Below, one piece after another: positions 18,516 to 28,112 of a stretch of DNA of 64,000 nt (its first letter is position 1; each line of letters opens with the position of its first letter). The position numbers and the translations under genes are program-made. Source of the DNA: an uncultured Alphaproteobacteria bacterium (lineage in GTDB: Bacteria; Pseudomonadota; Alphaproteobacteria; UBA11222); the NCBI GenBank assembly GCA_947258435.1, contig CAMYID010000004.1:62001-126000 (forward strand). Reading direction: 5' to 3'. Under the pieces are notes generated by a model, which saw nothing but the letters and a program-made list of their open reading frames with translations, made no database searches and had not been told where the DNA came from.

Positions 18516-18889
18516 GATGATCGATCCGTCCGTTTCTGTGTCCCCGCTAGACGGGGCGGCATGTTAATGACTTTATGTCAGCAAAATAGAGAACTGGTTC
18601 GGCAACAGCAAGCCTTTAAGCCGGACCGGGCCTGTGGCGCATGGCCGCGACGTGACTTTTGCGGCCCGCACTCCCCCCGATATGCGCAGCCGTGACAGGC
18701 CGGTAAATCTGCTTATATACGGTGCCCGGTTTCGACCCCCTGTTGCCCGCCGCCCCAGCTTCGGGCGGCATGGCGGTCTGCACATGATCGATGGCAGTGA
18801 TGCGCGATTTCCTGCGCGGTGCACAGGACAGGACGGTTCGCCGCCAAGGCGGTGACCGGGCAACCGCAGGTGCACAGGTGGCAGCGCGG
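18516..18889. other. 374-base intergenic region
   Basis: Between the second monooxygenase and the aldolase at the 3' end of the aromatic operon. It holds the CCCCG-CTAGA-CGGGG inverted repeat at 18542-18556 near the monooxygenase start and short GC-rich repeats near 18838-18853. I see no convincing gene: a 100-codon minus-strand frame here has Arg/Pro-rich composition with no family resemblance. No clear intrinsic terminator for the ten-gene operon was found. Confidence 0.6.
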
Positions 18890-19921
18890 TTAATCCTCGT
18901 CCTGTGTCAGGTCCAGCGCCACATCGACGATCATGTCTTCCTGCCCGCCCACCATACGGCGTTTGCCAAGCTCGACCAGAATATCGCGGGTATCGATGCC
19001 GTATGTCTCCGATGCGGCTTCCGCATGGCGCAGGAAGCTGGAATACACCCCCGCATAGCCCAGCGTCAGGGTTTCGCGGTCAACCTGCACCGGGCGGTCC
19101 TGCAGTGGCCGCACAAGATCTTCGGCCGCATCCATCAGCGCGAACAGATCGCAGCCATGCCCATAGCCCGCGCGATCGGCGGCGGCAATAAAGACCTCAA
19201 GTGGCGCATTGCCCGCGCCCGCGCCCATACCCGCAAGCGATGCGTCGATCCGCACCGCGCCATGTTCTGCCGCCACAAGACTGTTGGCGACGCCGACCGA
19301 CAGGTTATGATGGGCATGCATGCCAAGCTGTGTTTCAGGCTTCAGGATCTGGCGATAGGCATCGAACCGCTCCGCCACATCATTCATCAGCATGGCACCG
19401 CCCGAATCGACCACATAGACGCAATGCGCCCCGTAATCTTCCATCAGCTTGGCCTGCCGCGCGAGTTTCGCCGGCGGGTTCATGTGCGACATCATCAGAA
19501 AGCCTGACACATCCATGCCAAGCTTGCGCGCATGTTCGATATGCTGCCTTGACACATCGGCCTCTGTGCAATGGGTCGCCACCCGGACCGAGCGCACGCC
19601 CCGTGCATAGGCCTCGTCCAGATCGTGGGTGGTGCCGATACCGGGCAACAGCAGGGTGGTCAGCTTGACATCGCCGATCATCTGGGCTGCCGCTTCGATC
19701 CATTCCCAGTCGGTATGGGCGCCGAAACCGTAGTTGAAGCTCGAGCCCGAGAGCCCGTCGCCATGCGCCACCTCGATCGCATCGACGCCCGCATCGGCCA
19801 GCGCTCTGGTGATCTTCAGCACATGATCAACCCCATAGCGGTGCCGGATTGCATGCATCCCGTCGCGTAAGGTGACATCCTGAATGTAGAGTTTCGGGCG
19901 GCTGTCCGTTGCCTCGCTCAT
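18890..19921 (-). CDS. mhpE: 4-hydroxy-2-oxovalerate aldolase
   Basis: 343 residues, the usual length for DmpG/BphI/MhpE. The DRE-TIM barrel signature [11 protein letters not shown] is near residue 17 and the metal-binding MHAHHN segment is in the second half. It splits 4-hydroxy-2-oxovalerate into pyruvate and acetaldehyde, which is passed through a channel to the partner dehydrogenase. The start overlaps the dehydrogenase stop by four bases (ATGA), as expected for a tightly coupled pair. It is the last gene of the operon. BphI, HsaF and MhpE are equivalent names; substrate chain length cannot be resolved. Confidence 0.94.
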   Translation of the reverse strand: MSEATDSRPKLYIQDVTLRDGMHAIRHRYGVDHVLKITRALADAGVDAIEVAHGDGLSGSSFNYGFGAHTDWEWIEAAAQMIGDVKLTTLLLPGIGTTHDLDEAYARGVRSVRVATHCTEADVSRQHIEHARKLGMDVSGFLMMSHMNPPAKLARQAKLMEDYGAHCVYVVDSGGAMLMNDVAERFDAYRQILKPETQLGMHAHHNLSVGVANSLVAAEHGAVRIDASLAGMGAGAGNAPLEVFIAAADRAGYGHGCDLFALMDAAEDLVRPLQDRPVQVDRETLTLGYAGVYSSFLRHAEAASETYGIDTRDILVELGKRRMVGGQEDMIVDVALDLTQDED

Positions 19922-20859
19922 GCTGCAACGCCCGCAAATTTATGTGCCGCGATCCGTTCCGCGGTCGTCAGCGCGGCGGCGGTCATGATGTCGAGATTGC
20001 CGGCATAGGCGGGCAGGTAATCGGCCGCGCCCTCTACCTCCAGAAAGATCGTCGATTTGATGCCGCTGAATTCGCCATAACCCGGAATGCGTACCGGATT
20101 GTTCGAGCCAAAGCGTTCGAACTGCACCTCCTGCTTCAGCCGGTAACCCGGTACGTAATCCTGCACCCGTTCCACCATTTTTTTCACCGAGGCGCTGATT
20201 GCCTCAGGTTCCGCATCGGCGGACAGCACAAATACCGTATCGCGCATGATCAGCGGCGGTTCCGCCGGATTCAGAATAATCACCGCCTTGCCGCGCCCCG
20301 CCCCGCCGATCACCTCGATCGCGCGCGAGGTTGTCTCGGTAAATTCGTCGATATTGGCGCGGGTGCCTGGCCCCGCCGATTTGCTGGCGATGGAAGCAAC
20401 GATTTCCGCATAGTGAACAGGGGCGACCTGCGCCACCGCATGCACCATGGGGATTGTGGCCTGGCCGCCGCATGTCACCATGTTCACATTGGGGGCATTG
20501 AGATGTTCGTCGCTATTGACGACCGGAATGACATAGGGCCCGATCGCCGCGGGCGTCAGATCCAGCATGATCTTGCCCGCTTTGGTGCAGATTTCCGAAT
20601 GTCTGGCATGGGCGCCGGCGGAAGTTGCATCGAACACTATCTTCACATTGGCAAATTCGGGCATGGCGGCAAATCCGTCGATCCCCTGATCGGTGGTGGC
20701 GATGCCGCGTTCGCGCGCCATGGCAAGCCCTTCGGATTGCGGGTCGATCCCGACCACCGCCGCCACTTCAAGCGCGTTTGAGCGTTTACCGATCTTGATC
20801 ATCAGATCGGTGCCGATATTGCCCGAGCCGATGATCGCACATTTGACCTTTTCCGCCAT
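19918..20859 (-). CDS. mhpF: Acetaldehyde dehydrogenase (acylating)
   Basis: 313 residues from the ATG at 20859, matching DmpF/BphJ/MhpF. It has the Rossmann motif GSGNIGTD near 11-18 and the catalytic Cys130 in [12 protein letters not shown]. It turns acetaldehyde from the aldolase into acetyl-CoA with NAD+. The open frame continues about 113 codons upstream, across the hydratase gene and a tandem repeat, but nothing there resembles the family. The start follows a purine-rich GAGGCGGGACA ribosome binding region formed by the end of a 13-bp repeat array. Confidence 0.95.
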   Translation of the reverse strand: MAEKVKCAIIGSGNIGTDLMIKIGKRSNALEVAAVVGIDPQSEGLAMARERGIATTDQGIDGFAAMPEFANVKIVFDATSAGAHARHSEICTKAGKIMLDLTPAAIGPYVIPVVNSDEHLNAPNVNMVTCGGQATIPMVHAVAQVAPVHYAEIVASIASKSAGPGTRANIDEFTETTSRAIEVIGGAGRGKAVIILNPAEPPLIMRDTVFVLSADAEPEAISASVKKMVERVQDYVPGYRLKQEVQFERFGSNNPVRIPGYGEFSGIKSTIFLEVEGAADYLPAYAGNLDIMTAAALTTAERIAAHKFAGVAA

Positions 20860-20867
20860 TGTCCCGC

Positions 20868-20919
20868 CTCTATGTCTTGTCTCTATGTCTTGTCCCTGTG
20901 TCCCGCCTCTGTGCCCTGC
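20868..20919. repeat. Four tandem 13-bp repeats between hydratase and dehydrogenase genes
   Basis: Two identical 13-mers CTCTATGTCTTGT (20868-20880 and 20881-20893) are followed by two degenerate copies (CCCTGTGTCCCGC and CTCTGTGCCCTGC) ending at 20919. The array fills most of the 62 bases between the hydratase stop and the dehydrogenase start. On the transcribed strand it is purine-rich (ACAAGACATAGAG units). The unit is not a multiple of three, so it is not protein coding. It may change in copy number by slippage. Confidence 0.85.
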
Positions 20920-20921
20920 CC

Positions 20922-21698
20922 TTATTTGCTCATCCGGGTGCTGACGGTGCCCAAACCGGAAATATGCGCCTCGAATGCATCGCCGGGTGCTGCATCGACC
21001 ATCGGGCCGAGCGCACCGGTCAGGATGATATCGCCCGCGCGCAATGGGAAGTCTGTGCGCGCCATGGTCTGGGCCAGCCATTTGGCGGCAAAGGCCGGAT
21101 GGCCAAGACAGGCCGCCCCGGTACCAAGCGAGGCGGTGTCGCCGTTCCTGGTCAGCGTCATACCGCAGCCCAGCAGGTCGATATCGGTCAGTCTGCACGG
21201 TTCGGGGCCCAGCACGAACATGGCCGAGGAACCGTTATCGGCGATGGTGTCGACAATGCCGATCTGCCAGTCGGCGATGCGGCTATCCACCACTTCAAGG
21301 GCGGCCACCGCATAATCGACTGCTGACAATATATCCGCCAGGGTCAGTTGCGGATCGGTCAGATCCTTGCCCAGAACGAAGGCGACCTCCGCCTCCATCC
21401 GGGGCTGGATCAGGCGCGAACTGTCAATTTCACCGCCCGACATATCGGTATCGGCGAACAACATGCCGTAATCGGGCTGGTCGACCCCCAGTTGTTGCTG
21501 CACAACCTTGGAAGTCAGCCCGACCTTACGGCCGCAGAGCCGCCGGCCCTGTTCGACCCAGAAGCGGGTATTCACTTCCTGGATCGCATAGGCTGTGTCG
21601 GTATCGCCTTCGGCAAACCCGTCCCGGATTGGCGGGATGGTGTCGCCCGTATCGTAGCACGCCCGAAGCCGTGCGGCAGTTTCGTCAACAGATGTCAT
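20922..21698 (-). CDS. mhpD: 2-hydroxypenta-2,4-dienoate hydratase
   Basis: 258 residues, FAH-like hydratase family (MhpD/BphH/HsaE/DmpE). Recognisable segments are [23 protein letters not shown], given here as GRKVGLTSK and DQPDYGMLF, then the metal-binding [15 protein letters not shown] and the family end GLGTVSTRM. It adds water to 2-hydroxypenta-2,4-dienoate to give 4-hydroxy-2-oxovalerate for the aldolase. Decarboxylases of the DmpH type are close relatives, but the neighbours (no 4-oxalocrotonate pathway genes) favour hydratase. It is followed by the dehydrogenase after a 13-bp repeat array. Confidence 0.92.
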   Translation of the reverse strand: MTSVDETAARLRACYDTGDTIPPIRDGFAEGDTDTAYAIQEVNTRFWVEQGRRLCGRKVGLTSKVVQQQLGVDQPDYGMLFADTDMSGGEIDSSRLIQPRMEAEVAFVLGKDLTDPQLTLADILSAVDYAVAALEVVDSRIADWQIGIVDTIADNGSSAMFVLGPEPCRLTDIDLLGCGMTLTRNGDTASLGTGAACLGHPAFAAKWLAQTMARTDFPLRAGDIILTGALGPMVDAAPGDAFEAHISGLGTVSTRMSK

Positions 21699-21737
21699 GT
21701 TACGCGCCTGACCATTCTTGTTCAGCCCGTGGGCCTG

Positions 21738-22580
21738 TTATTTGTAATCCTTGATGAAGTTCGTCACGATCGGGTTGAACTCCTCGGATTTTTCCCACTG
21801 TGCCCAGTGCCCGCAATTGGGGAACACATGCAGCGCGGCATTCGGAATCGTCTTGAGCAGGAGATTTGCCATATCGAGCGGAATGACCCGGTCCTCGCGG
21901 CCCCAGATCAGCAGCACGTTATGCGACAGCCCGCCCAGATTTTCCTTCCACAGCTCCTCAAGCGGCATGCCCTTGCGGATGCGCAGCGGCGGATTGGCGA
22001 CGACTTCGGGATCGATCGAGGCCTGATAGCGTTGCTCGTAAAGCTCCTCGGTCAGATGCGTCTTGTCGACGACCATGACATCGATGAAGTTTTTCAGCTT
22101 CTGCATCGACGGGCCGTCTCCTTCATAGTAGCTGAACAGATGCTTGATGCCTTCCGACGGCCAGGGGGTGAACATCGGCACCGAGCCACCCGGACCCATC
22201 AGCACCAGATTGCCGGCGCGGTCGGGATAATCGAGGGCAAATTTCAGTGTCGTGCCGCCACCCAGCGAATTACCGATGAAATGCGCCTTGTCGATCTTCA
22301 GCTCATCCAGCATGTCGCGGATGGTTTTCGCAAAGAATGCGAACAGGCCGGTATCGGGGCGTACCTTGTCGGTCTTGCCATAGCCGGGCAGGTCGATCAG
22401 GATGCAGCGGAAATGCTTGGACAGCTCTTCCACATTGCGTTGATAGTTGCTCCAGCCGGTTGCGCCCGGTCCGCCGCCATGGATCAGGATCAGCGCATCG
22501 CCTTCACCCGCTTCATTGTAGTGGACCTTTACATCGCCCGCCTGGACGAACTTGCTTGTGCCTTCCTCGGTCAATGCCAT
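21738..22580 (-). CDS. Meta-cleavage product C-C hydrolase (BphD/HsaD/MhpC type)
   Basis: 280 residues, alpha/beta hydrolase. The triad is Ser105 in GNSLGGGT, Asp230 in WGREDRV and His258 in CGHWAQ; the oxyanion region is HGGGPGATGWSN near 34-45. The GNSLGGGTTLKFALDYP and LVLMGPGG segments are typical of meta-cleavage-product hydrolases. It cuts the ring-fission product of the extradiol dioxygenase into a carboxylic acid and 2-hydroxypentadienoate. BphD (biphenyl), HsaD (steroid) and MhpC (phenylpropionate) are all candidates; the neighbouring ring dioxygenase makes a biphenyl or alkylbenzene substrate more likely than a steroid. Confidence 0.92.
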   Translation of the reverse strand: MALTEEGTSKFVQAGDVKVHYNEAGEGDALILIHGGGPGATGWSNYQRNVEELSKHFRCILIDLPGYGKTDKVRPDTGLFAFFAKTIRDMLDELKIDKAHFIGNSLGGGTTLKFALDYPDRAGNLVLMGPGGSVPMFTPWPSEGIKHLFSYYEGDGPSMQKLKNFIDVMVVDKTHLTEELYEQRYQASIDPEVVANPPLRIRKGMPLEELWKENLGGLSHNVLLIWGREDRVIPLDMANLLLKTIPNAALHVFPNCGHWAQWEKSEEFNPIVTNFIKDYK

Positions 22581-22618
22581 CTTATCTCTCCCTGTTTGTT
22601 GATTCTGGTTTGCGTGAC

Positions 22619-23518
22619 TTATCCGGCCGGTCGTGTATGGCCCCAGATGCTGCCGCTTGTATGATGCACCACATTCCAGGTGTCGTCATCGATAACGCGC
22701 GCGCCCCAGCCATATTCGACCTCGAAGCCCGACGGGCTCTTCATATAAAAAGACACCATGTGATCATTGGTATGCTTGCCAAGATCCATCCCCAAGCCGA
22801 TTCCTTTTTCGCGCACGATGTAGAGGGTGGAGCCCACATCGTCGAGATCGTTGAGCTGCACCATGAAATGCAGCAGCCGGTTGGGAATGGGCACCGGTGC
22901 GAGCGCCAGCGTATGGTGCCGCGGATTGCAATGCAGGAAGACGAGATCGAGCCGGAACTCGGGCGCCACTTCCATATTGATGTAATCGCTGATCAGGAAG
23001 CCGAGCAGATTTTCATAAAAATTCCGCGCTGCCGCCATATCCGCGGTGCTCAGCACCATATGGCCGAATCCCTGGTCGCCGGTGACAAAGCCTGAAATCG
23101 CGCGCGGCGAATGGAAAGGCTTCTCAAATTCCACCTTCGGACCGTAATAGATTTCCGTGCGCAGCCCGTCCGGATCCTTGCAGTGGAACATATCCACCAC
23201 GCCGCGCGCCTTTTTTTCCTCATCGCTTGCGCGGGTGGTTTCAACACCGGCCGCATTGAGCTTTGCCTCCAGCGCCTCGAATTCCTCGATAGCAGGCACC
23301 TCGAACCCGGAAAAGATGATATCGTCTTCGCCTGTGGGGTGCAGCATGAAGCGGCGGCTATATTCATCCATCCGCAACAATGTCGCACCGTCCGGCCCTT
23401 CACCCGCGATCTGCAGGCCCAGAACGTTTTCCGCGAAATCCTTCCATGCATCGATATCTTTCACACCGATACCGAGATAGCCAAGGCTTGCCACCTTGGC
23501 GTCATCATGTTGCGCCAT
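22619..23518 (-). CDS. Type I extradiol dioxygenase (BphC/HsaC-like)
   Basis: 299 residues from the ATG at 23518, which has GGAG eight bases upstream; a GTG one codon earlier is possible. It has two vicinal-oxygen-chelate domains, with the iron ligands in the second: His153 (FGHMVLST), His217 (LLHFMVQ) and Glu268 (FEVEYG). Conserved second-shell residues His202 and Tyr259 are also present. It opens a catechol-type ring next to the hydroxyls with O2. Its length matches two-domain BphC and HsaC. It sits between the dihydrodiol dehydrogenase and the hydrolase, the expected order of steps. Exact catechol unknown. Confidence 0.93.
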   Translation of the reverse strand: MAQHDDAKVASLGYLGIGVKDIDAWKDFAENVLGLQIAGEGPDGATLLRMDEYSRRFMLHPTGEDDIIFSGFEVPAIEEFEALEAKLNAAGVETTRASDEEKKARGVVDMFHCKDPDGLRTEIYYGPKVEFEKPFHSPRAISGFVTGDQGFGHMVLSTADMAAARNFYENLLGFLISDYINMEVAPEFRLDLVFLHCNPRHHTLALAPVPIPNRLLHFMVQLNDLDDVGSTLYIVREKGIGLGMDLGKHTNDHMVSFYMKSPSGFEVEYGWGARVIDDDTWNVVHHTSGSIWGHTRPAG

Positions 23519-23572
23519 CACATTGTCTCCCTGTGCGGGCCGTGCTCTGCGCCGGATCCCGTCTTTGATTTA

Positions 23573-24415
23573 TTACTTTATTGCCAATCCTAACCGTTGC
23601 GGCAGATCTTCGCCAGCCGAAGCTGAACTCAGCCCGCGCACCCCGAAACCGCCGTCGCAATTCAGCACCGCGCCGGTCGCCATCGGGATATTCTCTTTCG
23701 ATGCGAACAGAACGTAGGCACCGGTATAGTCCTGCGAGGTAGGCAGATCCGATAGCGGCAGGGTGCCTTTTAACGCCTGGCCGAGGGGCACATTCGCGAT
23801 CGACATTTCCGCAAGTCCGAGCGCGGCAGGTCCGCGCAGATCGGTCGAGATCGCACCGGGCGCGACCCCGTTGACCCGCACATGCGGGGCGCATTCAAAG
23901 GCAAGCTGCTTGATAAGCCCGACCACCGCATGTTTTGAGGCGGTATAAAGCGGCCCGCCGCCATCCACGTAAAAGCCCGCATTGGAGACGGTAAAGATCA
24001 TGCAGCCTTTGGCTCTGACGAGCTCCTTCTGCGCGGCTTTCGCACCCAGCAGATAGCCCTTCACATTGACGGCAAACAGTTCGTCAAATGCCGCCGCGAT
24101 ATTTTCTTCCGGCAGGTCAATGAGCTTGGCATTGTAATCCCAGATCGCGGCATTGCCGATGAAGATGTCGAGCTTGCCGAATTTGTCGACCGCATAGCCG
24201 ACCGCCTGCTGATTGTCCCCCAGATGTCTTACATCGCCCGCAACGCCGGTGATGGCGCCCTTGCTGCGTTCGGCTATTTCGGCGATTTTTTCGTCGGATT
24301 TGTCGAGGATCGCGACCTGCGCGCCTTCGGCCACAAAGCGTTCGGCTATCGCTGCGCCAAGCCCTGAACCGCCCCCGGTAATGAGCGCGGTGCGCCCTTG
24401 AAGCCATCCACCCAT
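23573..24415 (-). CDS. cis-Dihydrodiol dehydrogenase (BphB/HcaB-like SDR)
   Basis: 280 residues, classical SDR. NAD motif TGGGSGLG at 13-20; catalytic Ser144, Tyr157 and Lys161 (YTASKH). The GNAAIWDYN segment near 87-95 and the full length match the BphB/HcaB group. It oxidises the cis-dihydrodiol made by the ring dioxygenase to a catechol, restoring aromaticity. It lies between the ferredoxin reductase gene (nine bases upstream) and the extradiol dioxygenase gene (54 bases downstream). Confidence 0.93.
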   Translation of the reverse strand: MGGWLQGRTALITGGGSGLGAAIAERFVAEGAQVAILDKSDEKIAEIAERSKGAITGVAGDVRHLGDNQQAVGYAVDKFGKLDIFIGNAAIWDYNAKLIDLPEENIAAAFDELFAVNVKGYLLGAKAAQKELVRAKGCMIFTVSNAGFYVDGGGPLYTASKHAVVGLIKQLAFECAPHVRVNGVAPGAISTDLRGPAALGLAEMSIANVPLGQALKGTLPLSDLPTSQDYTGAYVLFASKENIPMATGAVLNCDGGFGVRGLSSASAGEDLPQRLGLAIK

Positions 24416-24424
24416 CTGAAACCC

Positions 24425-25663
24425 CTAACTTGCGGCCTTGACGATTTGCCGCAGATCGCTGTCCGGATCGGCAAGCGCGGCAGGATCAGGGCAGAGATGC
24501 CGCATGATCATGCGCCGACCATGTGCCATATCTTTTGGCTGATTGACGGTAAGCACCCCCTGCACCTTTCCCTGCGTGAGATAGAAGACCGAAAAGGCGT
24601 GCGATTCAAGTGCGCCGCGCGTTATCGCCTGCTCCGCATGGCGCGTGTCGCCCGCTGCCTGCACATTCAGATCGAACTGATCGGTCCAGAAATAGGGCAG
24701 TTCCTCAAAGGCGGTTGTGGAACCCAGAATTGCTTCGGCGGCTGCCGCGCCCTGATTTTGCGCGTTCTGAACATTTTCCAGCCGGACGCGGCCACCCAGA
24801 TAGGGGTTGGGCTGGTTCGCCACATCGCCGGCGGCGTAAACTTCCGCTACCGAGGTGCGGCAATGGGCATCGACGATGATTCCGTTATCGGTGGCGATGC
24901 CGGCCTGCCGGGCAAGATCGTCCGCAGGATCGATGCCGACGCCGAGCACGACTATATCCGCATCGATCCGCGCGCCGCTGCCCGTGTCAACGGCCTGTAC
25001 ACCGCTTTCGCCCAGGATCGCGGCAATCCCTTCCCCAGGCCGGATATCGACCCCTTCAGCACGATGGCATTGCAGCAGGAACTGCCCGATTTCCGGCGTG
25101 ACGACACGGGACATGAGCGCCGGCGCGGCTTCAAGCACGCTGACCGCGCAGCCTTTTCTCGCCGCGCTTGCCGCAACTTCGAGCCCGATCACTCCGCCCC
25201 CGACCACGACCACTGATTTTCCCGGCGCAAGTCCCGCGGCGATAGCGCGTGAATCGGCCAGGCTGCGCAGGCAGTGGACCTGGGGCAAGTCAGCACCGGG
25301 TACAGGAAGGCTGCGGGCCGCGCCGCCGGTGCACAGCATAATCCGGTCCGCATTCACGTGCCCGCCATCGGCAAGTTCCACCCGCTTGCCGCGCAGGTCG
25401 ATCCTGCTGGCGCGCACCCCCAGTCGCAGCTCGATGCGCTGCTGCGCATAATAGTCCAGATCATGCAGGAACAGGGTTTTCGGCATTTCGTCAGGATGCA
25501 GCAGCAGATCCTTTGACAGCGGCGGGCGCTCGTAAGGTGGATCCGGCTCTTCCCCGATCAGGATAATTTCCCCCTCGAACCCTTTCTGGCGCAAGGTATC
25601 GGCTGCCCAGCCGCCGGCGAGATTGGCGCCGATGATGGCGACCGATTTGGGAGCCGCGCTCAT
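24425..25663 (-). CDS. Ferredoxin reductase of ring-hydroxylating dioxygenase (BphA4/HcaD-like)
   Basis: 412 residues. FAD motif GANLAGGWAADTLR near 13-26, NADH motif VVVVGGGVIGLEVAA near 150-164 and the second FAD contact VYAAGDVANQPNP. This is the BphA4 family, which passes electrons from NADH to a Rieske ferredoxin. The ferredoxin gene ends three bases upstream, so the pair is co-translated. It is the only such reductase in the island and may also serve the second oxygenase cluster, which encodes a ferredoxin but no reductase. Confidence 0.94.
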   Translation of the reverse strand: MSAAPKSVAIIGANLAGGWAADTLRQKGFEGEIILIGEEPDPPYERPPLSKDLLLHPDEMPKTLFLHDLDYYAQQRIELRLGVRASRIDLRGKRVELADGGHVNADRIMLCTGGAARSLPVPGADLPQVHCLRSLADSRAIAAGLAPGKSVVVVGGGVIGLEVAASAARKGCAVSVLEAAPALMSRVVTPEIGQFLLQCHRAEGVDIRPGEGIAAILGESGVQAVDTGSGARIDADIVVLGVGIDPADDLARQAGIATDNGIIVDAHCRTSVAEVYAAGDVANQPNPYLGGRVRLENVQNAQNQGAAAAEAILGSTTAFEELPYFWTDQFDLNVQAAGDTRHAEQAITRGALESHAFSVFYLTQGKVQGVLTVNQPKDMAHGRRMIMRHLCPDPAALADPDSDLRQIVKAAS

Positions 25664-25666
25664 CGT

Positions 25667-25999
25667 TCAGCCGCCGTCGGGCAGGATGCCGGCATCGAAA
25701 TCCACCCAGATGTCATCGCCCTCCAGCTTGACGGGATAGGATTTGACCGGTGCGGTTGCAGGGGGGGCGGTGACGCGGCCCGTCTTGATGCAGAATTTCG
25801 CCATATGCAGGGTGCATTCGACCTCGCATTCCTCCATATAGCCTTCGCTCAGCGACCAGTCCCCATGGGTGCAGGTGTCACCGATCGCGTAGAATTCACC
25901 TTCGGCATTGAACAGGGCAACGGGCTCAGGACCCTGTTCCAGCTTGATTCCCTCGCCTTCGGGCACATCGTCCCTCGCGCAGACTTTCACAAAAGCCAT
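25667..25999 (-). CDS. Rieske ferredoxin of ring-hydroxylating dioxygenase (BphA3/HcaC-like)
   Basis: 110 residues. The 2Fe-2S Rieske ligands are Cys43 and His45 (CTHGDWSL) and Cys62 and His65 (CTLHMAKF). The short length with no transmembrane helix marks a soluble electron carrier between the reductase and the oxygenase. Its start is 67 bases from the end of the beta-subunit gene. A second, distinct Rieske ferredoxin is encoded at 34187-34519. Confidence 0.95.
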   Translation of the reverse strand: MAFVKVCARDDVPEGEGIKLEQGPEPVALFNAEGEFYAIGDTCTHGDWSLSEGYMEECEVECTLHMAKFCIKTGRVTAPPATAPVKSYPVKLEGDDIWVDFDAGILPDGG

Positions 26000-26066
26000 G
26001 AGTCGGTTTCCTTAAGCTACTAACACCGTCTTTCTAGCCCAAAGGCGTGGCGGGAGGAAACAGCCG

Positions 26067-26618
26067 TCAGAAAAACATGCTGAGATTATTGGCCAGTACC
26101 GTCGACTGATCGAGGATGATATCACGGCTGACAATTTCCCAGCCGCAGGGTGTATCGGCACGGCGTATAAGATCGGTGCGCGCGCCGACAAGCTGATCAA
26201 CCTGGCGTTCGAGCCGGGACCGGTAAAGATGAAAATAGGAATGCACCATAAAGGCCGCGGGATCGTCGGTCGCCTCGACCCTGACATTGGTAATCATGTG
26301 ACGGGTGCGCGAAGGCGGTTCCTCCGCCCAGGCCATGCCGGTCTCCAGCCGCTTCAGCCGGGTGTGAATCGATGCTTTCGTTTCATCGAACAGGCAGGAT
26401 TCGTCGGGACGTGAATATTCGTGATCCATCTCCCGCGCGGTGCGGTTCATGCGCAGCGGCATGCGGTAATGCAGATCGTCCGACAGATGCGCGTACCAGT
26501 CGCGGTAGCGACGCTCATCGAGCATCAGCGCTTCCGCATAGAGGAACTGCTCAAGCTGCTGCTGCAGTTCCGGCGTAATTGTGCGCGGGGCGGGTGTTTT
26601 GGTGGCGGCTTGTGACAT
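26067..26618 (-). CDS. Ring-hydroxylating dioxygenase beta subunit (BphA2/HcaF-like)
   Basis: 183 residues, NTF2-like fold of the small subunit. Typical family segments are FLYAEALMLDERRYRDWYAH near 27-46, DDLHYRMPLRMNR, RLKRLETGMAWAEEPPSRTRH (split here as ETGMAWAEEPPSRTRH) and the terminal ILDQSTVLANNLSMFF. It forms an alpha3beta3 hexamer with the alpha subunit and has mainly a structural role. The start is nine bases downstream of the alpha-subunit stop. Confidence 0.94.
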   Translation of the reverse strand: MSQAATKTPAPRTITPELQQQLEQFLYAEALMLDERRYRDWYAHLSDDLHYRMPLRMNRTAREMDHEYSRPDESCLFDETKASIHTRLKRLETGMAWAEEPPSRTRHMITNVRVEATDDPAAFMVHSYFHLYRSRLERQVDQLVGARTDLIRRADTPCGWEIVSRDIILDQSTVLANNLSMFF

Positions 26619-26627
26619 TGCAACCCC

Positions 26628-28037
26628 CTATTCCGCGGCTTCCTGCCGGTCGGGCAGGCCGTAAAGTTCCGGCCATTCATCTCCGGCAGCCAGCATCTTG
26701 CCCCAATGGGCATAGAAGCCGCGCGCGGCCTCTTCCCCATAGACATTGCCGATTATACCGGGCCAGCCATCGCGATCACGCTCAGCGTGCCCCTTGCCCA
26801 TACCGGTATGGAATTGCGTCTGGCGCGATTTGAAGCCGCGCAGTCCCTGCTGGATCATTACCCAGTTTTCGCCGTCATCCTGTTCCAGCATGCCGCCGAC
26901 GCTGAAGGTGCGCATGACGCCGGTGCGATATTCCTCTTTCACCTCCGGTGGCGCTTCCTTATCGACCACGGTGACGGCCCAGACCTCGATCTCATTGGGG
27001 CCGCGCGGATGCCAGGCACGCAGGGTCTGCACGCCGGGCAGGAAGGACAGGGAAGGAAAGATCGTCATATGCGCGCCATTCAGCTTATCCGCACGCTGAT
27101 CACCATGGCGCGCGCGGGTGCTCTCGCGACTTTCGCGTGCGTAATATCTGCCGGCCTCAGGCCCGATCAGGCCGAGCAGCAGCCGGTCTTCGCGTTCCTC
27201 CACCGGGATCACTTTGTCGGGCCCCGTGAAGAAGCCCGTGCCATGGCCGCCCTTATGGGCGCGGAACTGCACACCCTTATCGGGCCATTTGGCGAATTCG
27301 GGGGGTACACCGTCAGGTAGCGCCGCAATAGTGGGGGAGGCGTGGGAAAAAGGTGCATGATACATATCGCTGCAGAATTGTTCGGCGGCGAATTTCCAGT
27401 TGCAGCCGATCACCCATTTGGTAACCCCGCCAATGACTTCCGTCCCGCCGGGCATGCGGTCGAGGAACGCGTCCATATACCATTTCGCTTCGCCCAGATA
27501 ATCTTCGAGCGCGGGTGCATTTGCGTCCCATGTCGCAAAAACCAAACCCTTGTAGCTGTCGACCTTGGCGACCTGCATCGGGCCCCATTCGTTTTTGTCG
27601 ATTTCATTGAAATAGGCATCGTCCTCATGCGGAACATTAACCAGATCGCCGCCAATATTATAGGCCCAGCCGTGATAGGAGCAGGTGAAGGAGCGCGCAT
27701 TGCCGCAATCGGCGCGGCAGATCTTCATGCCGCGATGCCGGCACTGATTAAGGAAGACGCGGATGCTTTTATCCTTTTGCCGCACGACAAGCACCGGATC
27801 CTCGCCGATATAGGTGGCGAAGAAGTCGCCCGGTTTGGGAATCTGCGCTTCATGCGCCACGAAGATCCAGCAGCGCCCGAAAATCTGTTCCAGCTCCAGC
27901 TGATAGAGGCGTTCATCGGTATAGATGCGCGGATCGATTGTGCCGCGCTCTTCATCCACAAGCGCCATCACTGCATTTCGTGTCCAACCGGTCGGGCCGT
28001 TAAGGGTCGAGACTAGTTCACCCTGATCGATTGCCAT
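26628..28037 (-). CDS. Ring-hydroxylating dioxygenase alpha subunit (BphA1/HcaE-like)
   Basis: 469 residues from the ATG at 28037, preceded by GAGAGGAAG. Rieske cluster ligands are Cys99, His101 (CRHRG) and Cys119, His122 (CSYHGW). The mononuclear iron site is Asp224, His227 and His232 (DMYHAPFSH). This catalytic subunit adds O2 to an aromatic ring to give a cis-dihydrodiol. Length and the [10 protein letters not shown] segment place it with biphenyl, phenylpropionate and alkylbenzene dioxygenases. It is first in the operon, followed by all other pathway genes. The open frame extends about 40 codons upstream but with no homology. Confidence 0.93.
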   Translation of the reverse strand: MAIDQGELVSTLNGPTGWTRNAVMALVDEERGTIDPRIYTDERLYQLELEQIFGRCWIFVAHEAQIPKPGDFFATYIGEDPVLVVRQKDKSIRVFLNQCRHRGMKICRADCGNARSFTCSYHGWAYNIGGDLVNVPHEDDAYFNEIDKNEWGPMQVAKVDSYKGLVFATWDANAPALEDYLGEAKWYMDAFLDRMPGGTEVIGGVTKWVIGCNWKFAAEQFCSDMYHAPFSHASPTIAALPDGVPPEFAKWPDKGVQFRAHKGGHGTGFFTGPDKVIPVEEREDRLLLGLIGPEAGRYYARESRESTRARHGDQRADKLNGAHMTIFPSLSFLPGVQTLRAWHPRGPNEIEVWAVTVVDKEAPPEVKEEYRTGVMRTFSVGGMLEQDDGENWVMIQQGLRGFKSRQTQFHTGMGKGHAERDRDGWPGIIGNVYGEEAARGFYAHWGKMLAAGDEWPELYGLPDRQEAAE

Positions 28038-28082
28038 CAGTCTTCCTCTCCACAATGTCTGGGGCCTTGTTTGCATAGTTGA

Positions 28083-28112
28083 TTGTCGTGGCCCGCGCAC
28101 ATCTAGTATAAT
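28083..28112. promoter_or_regulatory. Overlapping divergent promoter candidates
   Basis: In the 226 bases between the two divergent catabolic operons, a perfect TATAAT (28107-28112) lies 18 bases after TTGTCG (28083-28088) and could drive the plus-strand cluster. On the other strand TATACT (28110-28105) overlaps it almost completely and could serve the minus-strand operon, though its -35 is poor. Shared -10 sequences would couple the two operons. No regulator gene is nearby. Confidence 0.4.

Noticed and set aside
17340-18695. 451-codon plus-strand open frame
   Set aside because: Antisense to the second monooxygenase gene, no recognisable motif.
18573-18875. 100-codon minus-strand frame in the gap before the aldolase end
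   Set aside because: Arg/Pro-rich translation with no start signal or similarity; treated as intergenic.
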